Assembly: GCF_024172125.1 (NCBI RefSeq)
Contig: NZ_JAMZEA010000008.1
Location: forward strand, 186,001-250,000
Reading direction: 5' to 3'
Length of the DNA stretch: 64,000 nucleotides
Origin: Actinomadura rupiterrae
Lineage (GTDB): Bacteria > Actinomycetota > Actinomycetes > Streptosporangiales > Streptosporangiaceae
This document shows positions 40,169 through 48,116 of this stretch, piece by piece (position 1 is the first letter of the stretch; each line of letters starts with the position of its first letter). Both the position numbers and the translations under genes were made by a program. Below the pieces are notes generated by a model that worked only from the letters and a program-made list of their open reading frames with translations, searched no databases and had not been told where the DNA came from.

Positions 40169-41830
40169 TTACGGCTGCGCGGGCACCACTGTGGGCAGGT
40201 CAGGACGGGTCGGAATGATCGCTCCTTCCGTCGGTACCGCGTATGTCCGCACGTAGTCCTTGCCGCTCGTCCAGTCGGCGAAGGTGTCCGGGCCGCCACG
40301 GAAGACCACCGCGTAGTAGCCCGATCCGTACGCCTTGACCTTCTTGCTGAACCGGCCGTACCGGTCGGTTTTGGCCCAGGCCAGGTGGTACCAGGTCTTC
40401 TTGCCCTTGAAGCGGAAGACGACCTCGATGGTGCGGCCGGCGTAGCCGGTCCGCTTCGTCATCGAGACCGCCCTGGTGAGCGACCCCGACACGGTCACGC
40501 TGTGGTTCTTGCGGACCTTGCCAGGCGAGACCCTGAAGTGCTCGAACCGGGCGTTCCACCGCCAGAGCTTGGCTGCCGGGCTGAAGACCTCGTCGTTGTA
40601 CCGGTCGCGCAGCACGTGCGGCCGCCAGAAGCCGGACCGGTTCCAGGACGCCTGGAACGAGCAGAACGAGCCGCCGTACTTCCTGGCCACCGTCCAGGCA
40701 CCGCGGCCGTCAGGCGAATACTCGACCTGGAACCTCGGCTGGTGGCCGGAGTAGCCGCCGAAGCAGCCGTCCAGTGCCACCCTGCCGTACGGGTCGAAGG
40801 TCCAGCGCAGGCCGGACAGGTCGGCCGTGTAGGGGACCACGATCGGCGCGGACGCCTCCGAGGGATCATGGAAGGTGTCGCCGCCCACGCAGGCGGTGAC
40901 GGGATACGAGTTGTCGATCTTCAGGGGTACGGAGAAGTGCCCGGAGTCGTCCGTGGTGGCCGTCTGGTTGTCCGGGGCCGGGCAACTGTAGCCCGCTCGG
41001 CCCCCGTAGTAGACGGCATGCCCGGGCAGCGGCTTCCAGACCCCGTTCACGTTGTGCTCCGCGAACCCGCGCACCGTCGCGGTGTCACCCCAGTGGAGCC
41101 GGTCGGGGCTGACACTCACCTTCAACCGGGTCTGCGACACCGCCGACGTTGCCCGGTACCAGAGGTTGCCGCCATCGAGGTCGGGGTTGTCGGAGTCATC
41201 GCCGACGTGCCCGTCCAGCCAGTCCTCCCGCGAGTTCTGCCGGAAGGTGTAGGTGAACCGTCCGTCGGCATCGGTGGTCAGTTGCGTCTGGCTGCCCGGG
41301 CTGTCGATGTCCTGGACGGAGAGCTTGACGTTGTGCAGTGCGACCGGCTGTCCCTGCGGGGTGAGTCCGGTGATGTGGCCGTGCAGGGTCGCCTGGGGGT
41401 TGTCCGCGCTCGCCTTGTCGAGGCTGAGGTCGAACTGCGCTTGGACGCCCCAGAGGAAGGCGAAGGGCCCCTGTCCTGCCGTCTGCAGGCTGTTGCCCTC
41501 GGTGTCGGTGGCGGTCACCTCGACCGTATAGGTGTCGAGGACGCCTGGACGCACGGTGGCGATCGCCCGCTGGAACTGACCGACCGGCGGGCTGAAGGTG
41601 AAGTCGGTGACGTCGATGGCCGGGGCGTCCTTGTGCCGTTTGGGCACCAGATGGGCTTGGACGGTCTTGACCTTCGTGTAGCCAGAGAAGTCGATCTGCA
41701 GATGGTCCTTGTGGCCCGACTCGTTGCTGGCCTGGATGACGGTGGTGACGGTCTCGGCCGAGGCAGGGACGGCCGGGAGCACGGCGAGCAGGGGGAGGGC
41801 ACCGGTCAGACCGGCGACGGCGCGACGCAT
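40169..41830 (-). CDS. Secreted protein with Ig-like/CarboxypepD-like repeats
   Basis: 553 residues from the ATG at 41830. Signal peptide of the Sec type (RRAVAGLTGALPLLAVLPAVPASA, cleavage after ASA). The mature part is beta-rich: an Ig-like domain (TVTTVIQASNESGHKDHLQI, VDTYTVEVTATDTEGN), two carboxypeptidase-regulatory-like stretches (GRFTYTFRQNSRE; GHFSVPLKIDNSYPV), a Trp/Tyr-rich middle and a C-terminal domain with KTWYHLAWAKTDRYGRFSKKVKAYGSGYYAVVFRG, a motif repeated in secreted actinobacterial proteins. No catalytic motif. Function unknown; surface or extracellular binding is likely. Confidence 0.78.
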   Translation of the reverse strand: MRRAVAGLTGALPLLAVLPAVPASAETVTTVIQASNESGHKDHLQIDFSGYTKVKTVQAHLVPKRHKDAPAIDVTDFTFSPPVGQFQRAIATVRPGVLDTYTVEVTATDTEGNSLQTAGQGPFAFLWGVQAQFDLSLDKASADNPQATLHGHITGLTPQGQPVALHNVKLSVQDIDSPGSQTQLTTDADGRFTYTFRQNSREDWLDGHVGDDSDNPDLDGGNLWYRATSAVSQTRLKVSVSPDRLHWGDTATVRGFAEHNVNGVWKPLPGHAVYYGGRAGYSCPAPDNQTATTDDSGHFSVPLKIDNSYPVTACVGGDTFHDPSEASAPIVVPYTADLSGLRWTFDPYGRVALDGCFGGYSGHQPRFQVEYSPDGRGAWTVARKYGGSFCSFQASWNRSGFWRPHVLRDRYNDEVFSPAAKLWRWNARFEHFRVSPGKVRKNHSVTVSGSLTRAVSMTKRTGYAGRTIEVVFRFKGKKTWYHLAWAKTDRYGRFSKKVKAYGSGYYAVVFRGGPDTFADWTSGKDYVRTYAVPTEGAIIPTRPDLPTVVPAQP

Positions 41831-41936
41831 GGAACTCCAGCAAACGCGGGGGGCGTCAGATGACCGCGTGATCGTACACGGCGCCACGTCCCGGATCTCG
41901 CCCGAGGCCCAACCATGTGAATCGGACACAGGGAGG

Positions 41937-41967
41937 AGGGCCGGGGCTCCTTTTGGAGGCCGGCCCT
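41937..41967. terminator. Terminator hairpin interrupted at its tail by IS630
   Basis: AGGGCCGGGGCTCC and GGAGGCCGGCCCT pair around TTTT with one bulge. It resembles the hairpin at 40005-40039. The insertion sequence begins two bases after the stem, at the T/A-containing tail. Confidence 0.7.
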
Positions 41968-42027
41968 TACTGAGGTTTTCGTTAGTTCTGTGGGTGTGAG
42001 GGGTTCTTGCGGTGTGAGTATCGTGGC

Positions 42028-42543
42028 GTGCCCTCCGAGTCTTCGTTGGTTGTTCCCGTGTCCTCGGCTCCGCCGCTGACCCGGCCGCAGGTTGCCGAGG
42101 CGCGGCGGATGCGTGCGGTCGAGTTGTTCGAACAGGGTGTGCGCCAGGTCGAGGTCGCGCGGATCCTGGGGGTTCATTCCGAGAGCGTGCGGCGTTGGAA
42201 GCGGCTGTGGGAACAGGGCGGGGCCGCGGCGTTGCGGCGGCGCCCGGCCAGCGGACGACCGCGCAAACTCGACGATGACCAGGTCGAACGGGTGCGGGCC
42301 GCGCTGGACCAAGGGGCCCGGGCGCATGGCTTTGAGGCCGAGGTGTGGACGCTGGAGCGGGTCGGAATGGTGGTCGAACGCATCACCGGGGTGCGGCTGG
42401 CTGCGACCTCGGTATGGCGGCTGCTGACCGTGCGGCTGGGCTGGAGCCTGCAACGTCCCGCGCGGCGGGCGGTCGAACGGGACGAGGCCGAGATCGCCCG
42501 GTGGCTCACGCATGAGTGGCCGCGGATCAAAAGGGGGCCGTGA
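42028..42543 (+). CDS. IS630 transposase, N-terminal HTH part (orfA)
   Basis: 171 residues from the GTG at 42028 (a TTG at 42007 is in frame). Contains two helix-turn-helix units: AVELFEQGVRQVEVARILGVHSESVRRWKRLW, and GMVVERITGVRLAATSVWRLL. It should bind the terminal inverted repeats. It ends in KRGP just after an AAAAGGGGG run at 42529-42537, where a -1 shift enters the catalytic frame. Confidence 0.9.
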   Translation: MPSESSLVVPVSSAPPLTRPQVAEARRMRAVELFEQGVRQVEVARILGVHSESVRRWKRLWEQGGAAALRRRPASGRPRKLDDDQVERVRAALDQGARAHGFEAEVWTLERVGMVVERITGVRLAATSVWRLLTVRLGWSLQRPARRAVERDEAEIARWLTHEWPRIKRGP

Positions 42544-43115
42544 AGAACCGGGCATGGATCGTGTTCTTCGACGAATCGGGCGTCTCGCTGCTACCCCAGG
42601 TATGCCGCACCTGGGCGCCCCGCGGCCGCACACCCATCCTGCGGCACCGGCTGAACTGGAAACGCGCCTCGATGGCCGCCGCACTCGGCTACCACGCCGC
42701 CGACGCCGACCGCGGCGCCCGGCTGTGCTTCCACCTTCAGCCGGGCAACTACGACACCGCCGCACTGATCACTGTGCTGGAGCAGGTCAAGAGGTTCTAC
42801 GTCGGTGAACACGTGGTGCTGGTCTGGGACGGGCTGGCCGCACATTGGAGCCGCGCGATGCGTGCCTGGGTCGCCGACCAGCACTGGCTCACCCTGGAAC
42901 GGCTGCCCGCCTACGCCCCCGAACTCAACCCGGTGGAGTTGTTGTGGTCATCGATCAAGAAACGCGAGCTGGCCAACCTCGCCGGCGACCACCTCGCCGA
43001 TGTCGCCGACGCCGCCGAACGCGGCATCAACCGCGTCTGCGCCGACCAACAACTACCGCGCTCCTTCCTCACCCACACCGGACTCACCATCCACCCGCAC
43101 ACACCACAGAACTAA
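42516..43115 (+). CDS. IS630 transposase, DDE catalytic part (orfB)
   Basis: Open frame of 199 codons in the -1 frame. RNase H-like DDE domain with Asp in IVFFDESG, second Asp in LVWDGLAAHWS and Glu in LPAYAPELNPVELLWSSIK, with the family Asn-Pro-x-Glu. Probably made as an OrfAB fusion through slippage on AAAAGGGGG rather than from its own start. Appears intact, so the copy may be active. Confidence 0.9.
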   Translation: MAADQKGAVKNRAWIVFFDESGVSLLPQVCRTWAPRGRTPILRHRLNWKRASMAAALGYHAADADRGARLCFHLQPGNYDTAALITVLEQVKRFYVGEHVVLVWDGLAAHWSRAMRAWVADQHWLTLERLPAYAPELNPVELLWSSIKKRELANLAGDHLADVADAAERGINRVCADQQLPRSFLTHTGLTIHPHTPQN

Positions 43116-43141
43116 CGAAAACCTCAGTAGTTGGTTTTGGG

Positions 43142-44329
43142 TTAGTGGGTTTTGCAGAGGGCGTCGTCGACTAGTTTGTCTTCGGCCTTGACGATGCGGA
43201 GGACATCGGCTTCGGAGTTGGCGTTGACGCCGGTCAGGGAGAGGGCGACGCTGCGGCGGCCGTCGGCGGTGACGGCTACGGTGCTGATCCAGCCGGAGTC
43301 GCCGCCCTCGTGGCCCCAGTAGCGTCCGCCGCAGGTCAGGGGGCGGGAGAAGATGCCCAGGCCGTCGCGGGCGTGCGGCATGAGGGGCTGGAACTTGGCG
43401 CCGACGGGGACGGTCGTCCTCATCTGCTTCATCTGCTTCGGGGGCAGCAGGCGGCCGGCGGCGAGGGCGCGGAAGAAGCGGTTGAGGTCGGCGGTCGTGG
43501 AGACCAGGCCCGCCTCGCCGTTGCTGACCAGGCCGACCTGCTCGGTGACGTCGATGAGCGGGCCGCCGGGGGCGAAGCGCTGGTAGCTCTTGGCGTGGGG
43601 GCTGGGCAGCTTGGGGTTGGTCCCGTTCGCGAAGGTGTGCTTGAGGCCGAGCGGGCGGGTGATCCGGTCGCGGATCTCGGTCTGCCAGGTGTGGCCGGTG
43701 GCGCGCTGGATGATCATGCCGAGCAGGACGTAGCCGGTGTTGGAGTACATCCACTTCTTGGCGGGCGGCTGGAAGTCCGGCTTGTGGCGCATGGCCCGGT
43801 CGACGATCTGCCGGGCCGTGTAGACGTCGTTGCGGTGCTTGTAGAAGTCGTCGGCCGAGGTGAACTCGGGGTAGTCGTCGTGGACGCCGCCGGTGTGCTG
43901 GAGCAGGTTGCGGATGCTGATCTTCCGGCCGTCGTTGCCGTTCTTGGACACTACACCGGGCAGCCAGCGTTCGACCTTGTCGTCCACGGAGAGCCGGCCC
44001 TCGGCGGCCAGCTGCATGATCACGGTGGCGGTGAACGCCTTGGTGACGCTGGCGATGCGGAAGTAGCCGTTCGGGGAGACCGGGCGCTTGGTCTTCAGGT
44101 CGGCGACGCCGCCGGTGGCGGTCAGGTCGCGGCCGTGGGAGGTGGTCAGGCGGGCCTGGGCGCCCGTCGCTCCGAGGGCCTTGAAGGCGGCGACGTCGTG
44201 CTTGAGCAGGTCGTCCCGGTGCGGGGAGGCGGCGTTCGCGGCGGAGACGCAGGTGGTGGAGAGGGCTCCGGCCAGGAGCGCGGCAACGGTCATGCTCCGC
44301 CGGAGGGTCGGTGCGTTCGTCATGGCCAT
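43142..44329 (-). CDS. Secreted serine hydrolase (beta-lactamase/D-Ala-D-Ala carboxypeptidase fold)
   Basis: 395 residues. Signal peptide (RRSMTVAALLAGALSTTCVSAANA), then a class C beta-lactamase-like domain: SxxK as SVTK (Ser94, Lys97), YxN as YSNTGY, and the third motif as GHEGG in place of KTG. SIRNLLQHTGGVHDD and LGMIIQRATGHTW are standard for this family (Streptomyces R61 DD-peptidase, esterase EstB, Beta-lactamase PF00144). It likely hydrolyses peptidoglycan peptides or esters outside the cell. The in-frame ATG six bases inside is an equally good start. The IS630 copy lies just beyond its stop. Confidence 0.9.
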   Translation of the reverse strand: MAMTNAPTLRRSMTVAALLAGALSTTCVSAANAASPHRDDLLKHDVAAFKALGATGAQARLTTSHGRDLTATGGVADLKTKRPVSPNGYFRIASVTKAFTATVIMQLAAEGRLSVDDKVERWLPGVVSKNGNDGRKISIRNLLQHTGGVHDDYPEFTSADDFYKHRNDVYTARQIVDRAMRHKPDFQPPAKKWMYSNTGYVLLGMIIQRATGHTWQTEIRDRITRPLGLKHTFANGTNPKLPSPHAKSYQRFAPGGPLIDVTEQVGLVSNGEAGLVSTTADLNRFFRALAAGRLLPPKQMKQMRTTVPVGAKFQPLMPHARDGLGIFSRPLTCGGRYWGHEGGDSGWISTVAVTADGRRSVALSLTGVNANSEADVLRIVKAEDKLVDDALCKTH

Positions 44330-44413
44330 GACGCTAGGTCGGGCAGGGCGACGCGCACGATACAGCGCGCTGGTGAGCAGAAGGGGTAGTGGGCTGTAGT
44401 GCGGTGCGGGCGG

Positions 44414-44644
44414 TCAGGTCCAGAGTTGGCGGAGGTGCCAGGTTTCGGGGGTGGCGGTCACCTCGGCTATGGCGAGGGCGCCGGTGGGGGTGGTGACCTG
44501 GAGGCGGAGGAGGCGGGGGGCGCCTGGCGGCTGCCATTCGGCCATGACGCGGCGGACGCCGAAGTGCGTGCCGTCGGGACGGGTCAGGCGGAGCGGACGG
44601 CCCGTCGCGGTGGTCTCGGCGGTGACGGATTGGTCGAGGTGCAT
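44414..44644 (-). CDS. Small DUF6504-like protein behind a LexA-type box
   Basis: 76 residues: MHLDQSVTAETTATGRPLRL, then HFGVRRVMAEWQPP, a beta stretch RLLRLQVTTPTGALAIAEVT and the end TWHLRQLWT. The pattern V-R-V-x3-W ... W-x-L resembles DUF6504, found beside imuB/dnaE2 in actinobacteria; the match is by memory and moderate. TACGAT six bases before the ATG suggests a leaderless mRNA. A LexA-like palindrome lies at 44655-44670. It stands alone, 84 bp before the serine hydrolase. Confidence 0.6.
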   Translation of the reverse strand: MHLDQSVTAETTATGRPLRLTRPDGTHFGVRRVMAEWQPPGAPRLLRLQVTTPTGALAIAEVTATPETWHLRQLWT

Positions 44645-44654
44645 GCGGCCATCG

Positions 44655-44670
44655 TAGAACACTTGTTCGA
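44655..44670 (-). promoter_or_regulatory. LexA (SOS) box candidate
   Basis: On the minus strand TCGAACAAGTGTTCTA matches the actinobacterial LexA box TCGAAC-N4-GTTCGA at ten of twelve positions. It directly abuts the -10-like TACGAT of the small gene, where LexA would block transcription. Confidence 0.6.
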
Positions 44671-44747
44671 AGATCTGTGGGACGGGTTGCGTGTCGCGGG
44701 CCGGCGGGGCCGGATAGGCGTGGATTGTGCGGTTTCGCGGCCGCGTG

Positions 44748-45749
44748 TCAGGGGGTCGGCTGCGTTGCGTACGCGGCGGCCAGGGCGGTGAAGGCGGCCT
44801 TGGGACGCCAGGGCTCGTCCGGGACGATCTTGACGACGCCGTAGGACGCCATGTCGAGGTCATGGGCCGGGTCGGACGCGTCGTGCGGGAGGTCGAAGCC
44901 CGCGAAGGTGAACCAGAAGGCGCTGTCCACGCCTTCGGCTTCGAAGATCTCCAGGAGCTCTTCGAGGTAGCGGACCTGCTCTTGCTCGTCACGGACGAAT
45001 TCGCCCTTGAGGCGGGGCGGATTCGCGTCGCGGTCCACGATCGCCCAGCCCATTGCGCCTCGGTCGGCGGCGCCCTTATAGGCGCAGCAACCGAATTCGG
45101 TGACGGCTACGGGCTTTCCGTGGGTGAAGCGGCGGCGCAGTCCTTCGCGGTATCCCTTTGCGTTGTCCGCGTCACGGTAGGCGTCCACTGCGACGATGTC
45201 GAAGGGAGTCCAGTCGACGTCTTCCCAGGGGCCTGCGGCGTAGGTTACGGGGCCGTGGAATTCGGCGCGGACGGCGGAGGACGCCTTGGCCAGGAACTCG
45301 CTCGTGCGTGCGGGCACGTCGGCCATCTGAGCGTAGACCTGCGGGTCTCCCGAGGCCAGGGCGGAGATCCGGCCGTAGACGTCGTCACCTGGGATGAAGC
45401 CCTTGGCGAAGAGGCTCACCTCGCATCCCGCCACGAAGACCACCTCCGAGCCGTCCGCCCGGATCTGCTCGGCGTCCTTGGCGCAGCGGGTGAAGAGGGT
45501 CAGCATTTCGTCGGCGGTCAGTTCACAAGGGAACGGCGCGTACCAGATTTCGAGTCCTGCGTCGGCTGCGGCTTTGGCGGCAATGGCCAGGCGGTCGGGG
45601 TCTCCGCCGGTGATGCGGACTGCGGTGCAGTTGAGGTCGTTGGCGATGACCCGCATTTCCTGCTGGACGGCTTCCCGGGTGAAGTCCGTGCGGGAGCTTT
45701 CGCCGCCGGGGAAGAATCCGGTGTCGTAGTTTATGCCTTTGGCGCGCAT
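44748..45749 (-). CDS. TIM-barrel (glycosidase-fold) protein, 'abortive infection'-named family
   Basis: 333 residues. MRAKGINYDTGFFPGGESSR at the start, VRITGGDPDRLAIAAKAAADAGLEIWYAPF, FDIVAVDAYRD, KPVAVTEFGCCAYKGA with a candidate catalytic Glu in TEFGC, and DSAFWFTFAGFDLPHD: the strand-loop pattern of clan GH-A barrels. Database relatives are often labelled abortive infection protein, as far as I recall without phage evidence. No signal peptide, so cytosolic. AGGAG before the ATG. The 5' two thirds have relaxed codon use. Confidence 0.7.
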   Translation of the reverse strand: MRAKGINYDTGFFPGGESSRTDFTREAVQQEMRVIANDLNCTAVRITGGDPDRLAIAAKAAADAGLEIWYAPFPCELTADEMLTLFTRCAKDAEQIRADGSEVVFVAGCEVSLFAKGFIPGDDVYGRISALASGDPQVYAQMADVPARTSEFLAKASSAVRAEFHGPVTYAAGPWEDVDWTPFDIVAVDAYRDADNAKGYREGLRRRFTHGKPVAVTEFGCCAYKGAADRGAMGWAIVDRDANPPRLKGEFVRDEQEQVRYLEELLEIFEAEGVDSAFWFTFAGFDLPHDASDPAHDLDMASYGVVKIVPDEPWRPKAAFTALAAAYATQPTP

Positions 45750-45771
45750 CGCGTTTCTCCTGTTGACGTTT

Positions 45772-46524
45772 CTAGCGGGTGTACTCGTCGACCATCTTCT
45801 GCATCGGGTCCGCGACGCTCCCGCCGCCGATGACGGCGGCCAGGGCGATCGTGACGACCAGCAGGACGGTCGGGAGCCAGATCAGGATGCCGATCGGAAG
45901 GACGAAGGCGCAGATCACGCGGGTGACGCACTCGGCCAGCAGGGCGCCGCCCCAGATCAGGCTGAACCGGCGCTCCAGGCGGCGGAACGCCGCCGAGTTC
46001 GCCCTCAGCCCGTCCCAGGCTTCGATCCGGGCGGGCTGGCCCTTGGTCACCCAGGGCTTGAGCCCGGCGGTCATGAGCGGCTCGGCGCGGAAGGCCGAGA
46101 TGAGGATGACGATGCCGATCACGCTGCTGATCCCCGCGTCCTTGACCAGGATGAACCGGGCGCTTCCGGTCGCGAAGCCGAGCGCGATCCCGGCCAGGTT
46201 CACCAGCAGCACCAGGCCCGCCAGGCCGTTGAACGCGCGGTCCCGAACCGCCGAGACGACCGTCCGGACGCCCGGCACCACGCTGCTGATGAGCAGGGAC
46301 GGCACGAGGCCGAGCCCGAAGGCCTTGTGCGCGACGTAGTAGGCGGCGAGCGGAACCGCGACGTCCAGAATCAGCGGCGCGAACGCCGCCCGCGGCCCCG
46401 GCGCGGTCGCGCCGCTCTGCTGGCTCGCACCCTGCCGGAACTCGCTCTGCGGAGTCGCGGCCTGCGGGGTCGCGCTCTGCGGGGTCGTGGGCTGTGCGAT
46501 GTCCGCGGAGTCGGGCTGCGCCAT
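45772..46524 (-). CDS. VC0807-like multi-spanning membrane protein
   Basis: 250 residues. A 45-residue N-terminal Pro/Gln/Ala tract with PQSATPQAATPQSE repeats is followed by six hydrophobic segments (LILDVAVPLAAYYVAH; GLVPSLLISSVVPGV; GLAGLVLLVNLAGIALGF; GISSVIGIVILISAF; IWGGALLAECVTRVICAFVLPIGILIW; VLLVVTIALAAVIGGG). This is the VC0807/intracellular-septation-like (DUF3159-type) layout common in actinobacteria; function unknown. It lies 22 bp upstream of the TIM-barrel gene and may be in one operon with it. Confidence 0.75.
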   Translation of the reverse strand: MAQPDSADIAQPTTPQSATPQAATPQSEFRQGASQQSGATAPGPRAAFAPLILDVAVPLAAYYVAHKAFGLGLVPSLLISSVVPGVRTVVSAVRDRAFNGLAGLVLLVNLAGIALGFATGSARFILVKDAGISSVIGIVILISAFRAEPLMTAGLKPWVTKGQPARIEAWDGLRANSAAFRRLERRFSLIWGGALLAECVTRVICAFVLPIGILIWLPTVLLVVTIALAAVIGGGSVADPMQKMVDEYTR

Positions 46525-47364
46525 CCTGAGTCCTTCACTTCGCTGAGGCCGTGTTCCTTCGTACGGCTTCAGCTTCGAGCATCAGGCCAGGTCGGCGGCA
46601 CCGCCGTCCATCCAGTGATCGCCAGTACAAATGTCCTACCCGCCCGCATCCCCGAAGCGACGCAAGCCCGCGACCACAGCAGCAACACCCCGCGCGTAAG
46701 CCCGGACGCGCGTTCAGCCCGCACGCGCGCGGACGCGCGTGACCGAGCGGACGCCCGTGACCGAGCGGACGTGCGTGAGCGCGGACGGGCGTAACCGAGC
46801 GGGCGTGCGCGGGCGTGCGTGTGACCGAGCGGGCGTGCGCGTGACTGCGCGGGCTGCGGGAGCGCGGGCGTGCGGGAGCGCGGGAGCGCGCACGTGCGGG
46901 AGCGCGCACGTGCGTGAGCGCCGACGCGCGTGAGCGCCGACGTGCGTTACCGAGCGGGCGTGCGCAGGCGTGCCTGAGCGCGGACCTGCATGAGCGCGCG
47001 CGTGCGTGAGCGCGCACGTGCGTGAACGCGGACGCGCGTGTGACCACGCGGATGCGCGTGAGTGCCGACGTGCGTGAGCGCGCACGTGCGTGAACGCGGA
47101 CGCGCGTGTGACCACGCGGATGCGCGTGAGTGCCGACGTGCGTGAGCGCGCACGTGCGTGAACGCGGACGCGCGTGTGACCACGCGGATGCGCGTGAGTG
47201 CCGACGTGCGTGAGCGCGCACGTGCGTGAGCGCGGGGACGTGCGTGTGACCGAGCGGGCGTGCGCGGGTGTGCGTGTGACCGGGCGGGCGTATGTGAGCG
47301 TGGACCTGCGTTGGTGGGTGGGCGTGCGGAAGCGGCGGCGCGTGTCCGTGTGTGGGGGCGGGTG
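46525..47364. repeat. Repeat-dense spacer with 68-bp tandem unit
   Basis: From about 46720 the DNA is a chain of gcgtgagcgc/gacgtgcgtg words. Between about 46990 and 47225 there are three consecutive copies of one 68-bp unit (marker tgaccacgcggatgcgcg at 47041, 47109 and 47177). Open frames read as Arg/Ala/His/Val strings. It separates two genes on the same strand, unlike most other repeat spacers here. Confidence 0.75.
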
Positions 47365-47982
47365 TTAGGGGCGGCGGACGGTCTGGGTGAGTTTGTCGAC
47401 GACGGTGACGGCCAGGTCGTCCAGGTAGGCGGACGTCGGGGCGGTGCGGAGGACGGTCAGGCGCCAGTACAGCGGGCCCATCAGGAGGTCGAGGACGAGG
47501 TCGGTGTCGAGCTCCTCGGGGAGTTCGCAGCGCTTGACGGCGGCTCCGAAGACCTTGGACGTGATGTCCCGCTGGGTGTCGCGGAGCGCCTGCTCCAGGG
47601 TCCGGGCGATCTCGGGGTTGCGGGCGGCCTCGGCGAGCAGGTCGGGGACGATCTGGGAGGCCAGGGGGTGGCGTAGCGCGCGGCTGAGGATGCCCAGCAG
47701 GGCGCGGACGTCGCCGAGGAGCGTCCCGGTGTCCGGGGCGGGGATGCGCAGGGCCGCGACGGCGGAGACCGCGTCGATGACCAGTTCCAGCTTGGACGGC
47801 CAGCGCCGGTAGATCGCCGTCTTGCCGACACCGGCACGCCGGGCGACGGCCTCGACCGACATGCGGCCGTAGCCGGCCGAGGCGAGCTCCTCGAACACCG
47901 CCGCGCGGAGGGACTCGGTGATGTCGTCCCGCAGGACGGCGGCTCCGCTGGGGGCGCGGCGCGGTCGGGGCTGGGTCGTCAT
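47365..47982 (-). CDS. TetR/AcrR-family repressor
   Basis: 205 residues. N-terminal HTH: FEELASAGYGRMSVEAVARRAGVGKTAIYRRWPSKLELV (in segments, ~30-68), followed by a helical ligand domain with ELPEELDTDLVLDLLMGPLYWRLTV, typical of the TetR_C subgroup that has RWPSK after the recognition helix. Divergent from the polysaccharide ABC exporter, with two dyads in the gap. It probably represses itself and the exporter. Confidence 0.92.
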   Translation of the reverse strand: MTTQPRPRRAPSGAAVLRDDITESLRAAVFEELASAGYGRMSVEAVARRAGVGKTAIYRRWPSKLELVIDAVSAVAALRIPAPDTGTLLGDVRALLGILSRALRHPLASQIVPDLLAEAARNPEIARTLEQALRDTQRDITSKVFGAAVKRCELPEELDTDLVLDLLMGPLYWRLTVLRTAPTSAYLDDLAVTVVDKLTQTVRRP

Positions 47983-48007
47983 GACGGTCGAGCCTAGCGG
48001 AATGGAC

Positions 48008-48070
48008 GGAACGGTTGCGTTCCATCCATCGGCCGCCTACGGTGTTGACGACGCGACGATACGGTACCGT
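48008..48070. promoter_or_regulatory. Divergent TetR/ABC exporter control region with two dyads
   Basis: GGAACGGTTGCGTTCC (48008-48023) has 6-bp perfect arms, and ACGGTACCGT (48061-48070) is a perfect palindrome; both share an AACGGT/ACGGT core. TTGACG at 48045-48050 is a likely -35 for the exporter. Candidate paired TetR operators. Confidence 0.6.
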
Positions 48071-48116
48071 TCTATCCATCAGGCGGTCGCGTCCACTCAC
48101 GAATGCGAGCGTCGCC

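Larger units (their letters stand above)
41970..43127 (+). mobile_element. IS630-family insertion sequence
   Basis: 1158 bp with perfect 24-bp terminal inverted repeats (41970-41993 and 43104-43127, both starting CTGAGGTTTTCGTTAG inward). TA dinucleotides flank both ends (41968-41969 and 43128-43129), the IS630 target duplication. It encodes a transposase in two overlapping frames. Removing it restores a continuous hairpin-plus-tail sequence between the secreted protein and the serine hydrolase. Confidence 0.95.

Noticed and set aside
40169..41929. Longer N-terminus of the secreted protein
   Set aside because: The extra 33 residues precede a textbook signal peptide and overlap the IS630 target region.
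42516..42536. Independent start for IS630 orfB
   Set aside because: No ribosome binding site before the in-frame GTG; the overlap and slip site point to a frameshift fusion.
46990..47233. CRISPR or VNTR-coded protein
   Set aside because: 68-bp copies abut without unique spacers and the frames have no start signal.
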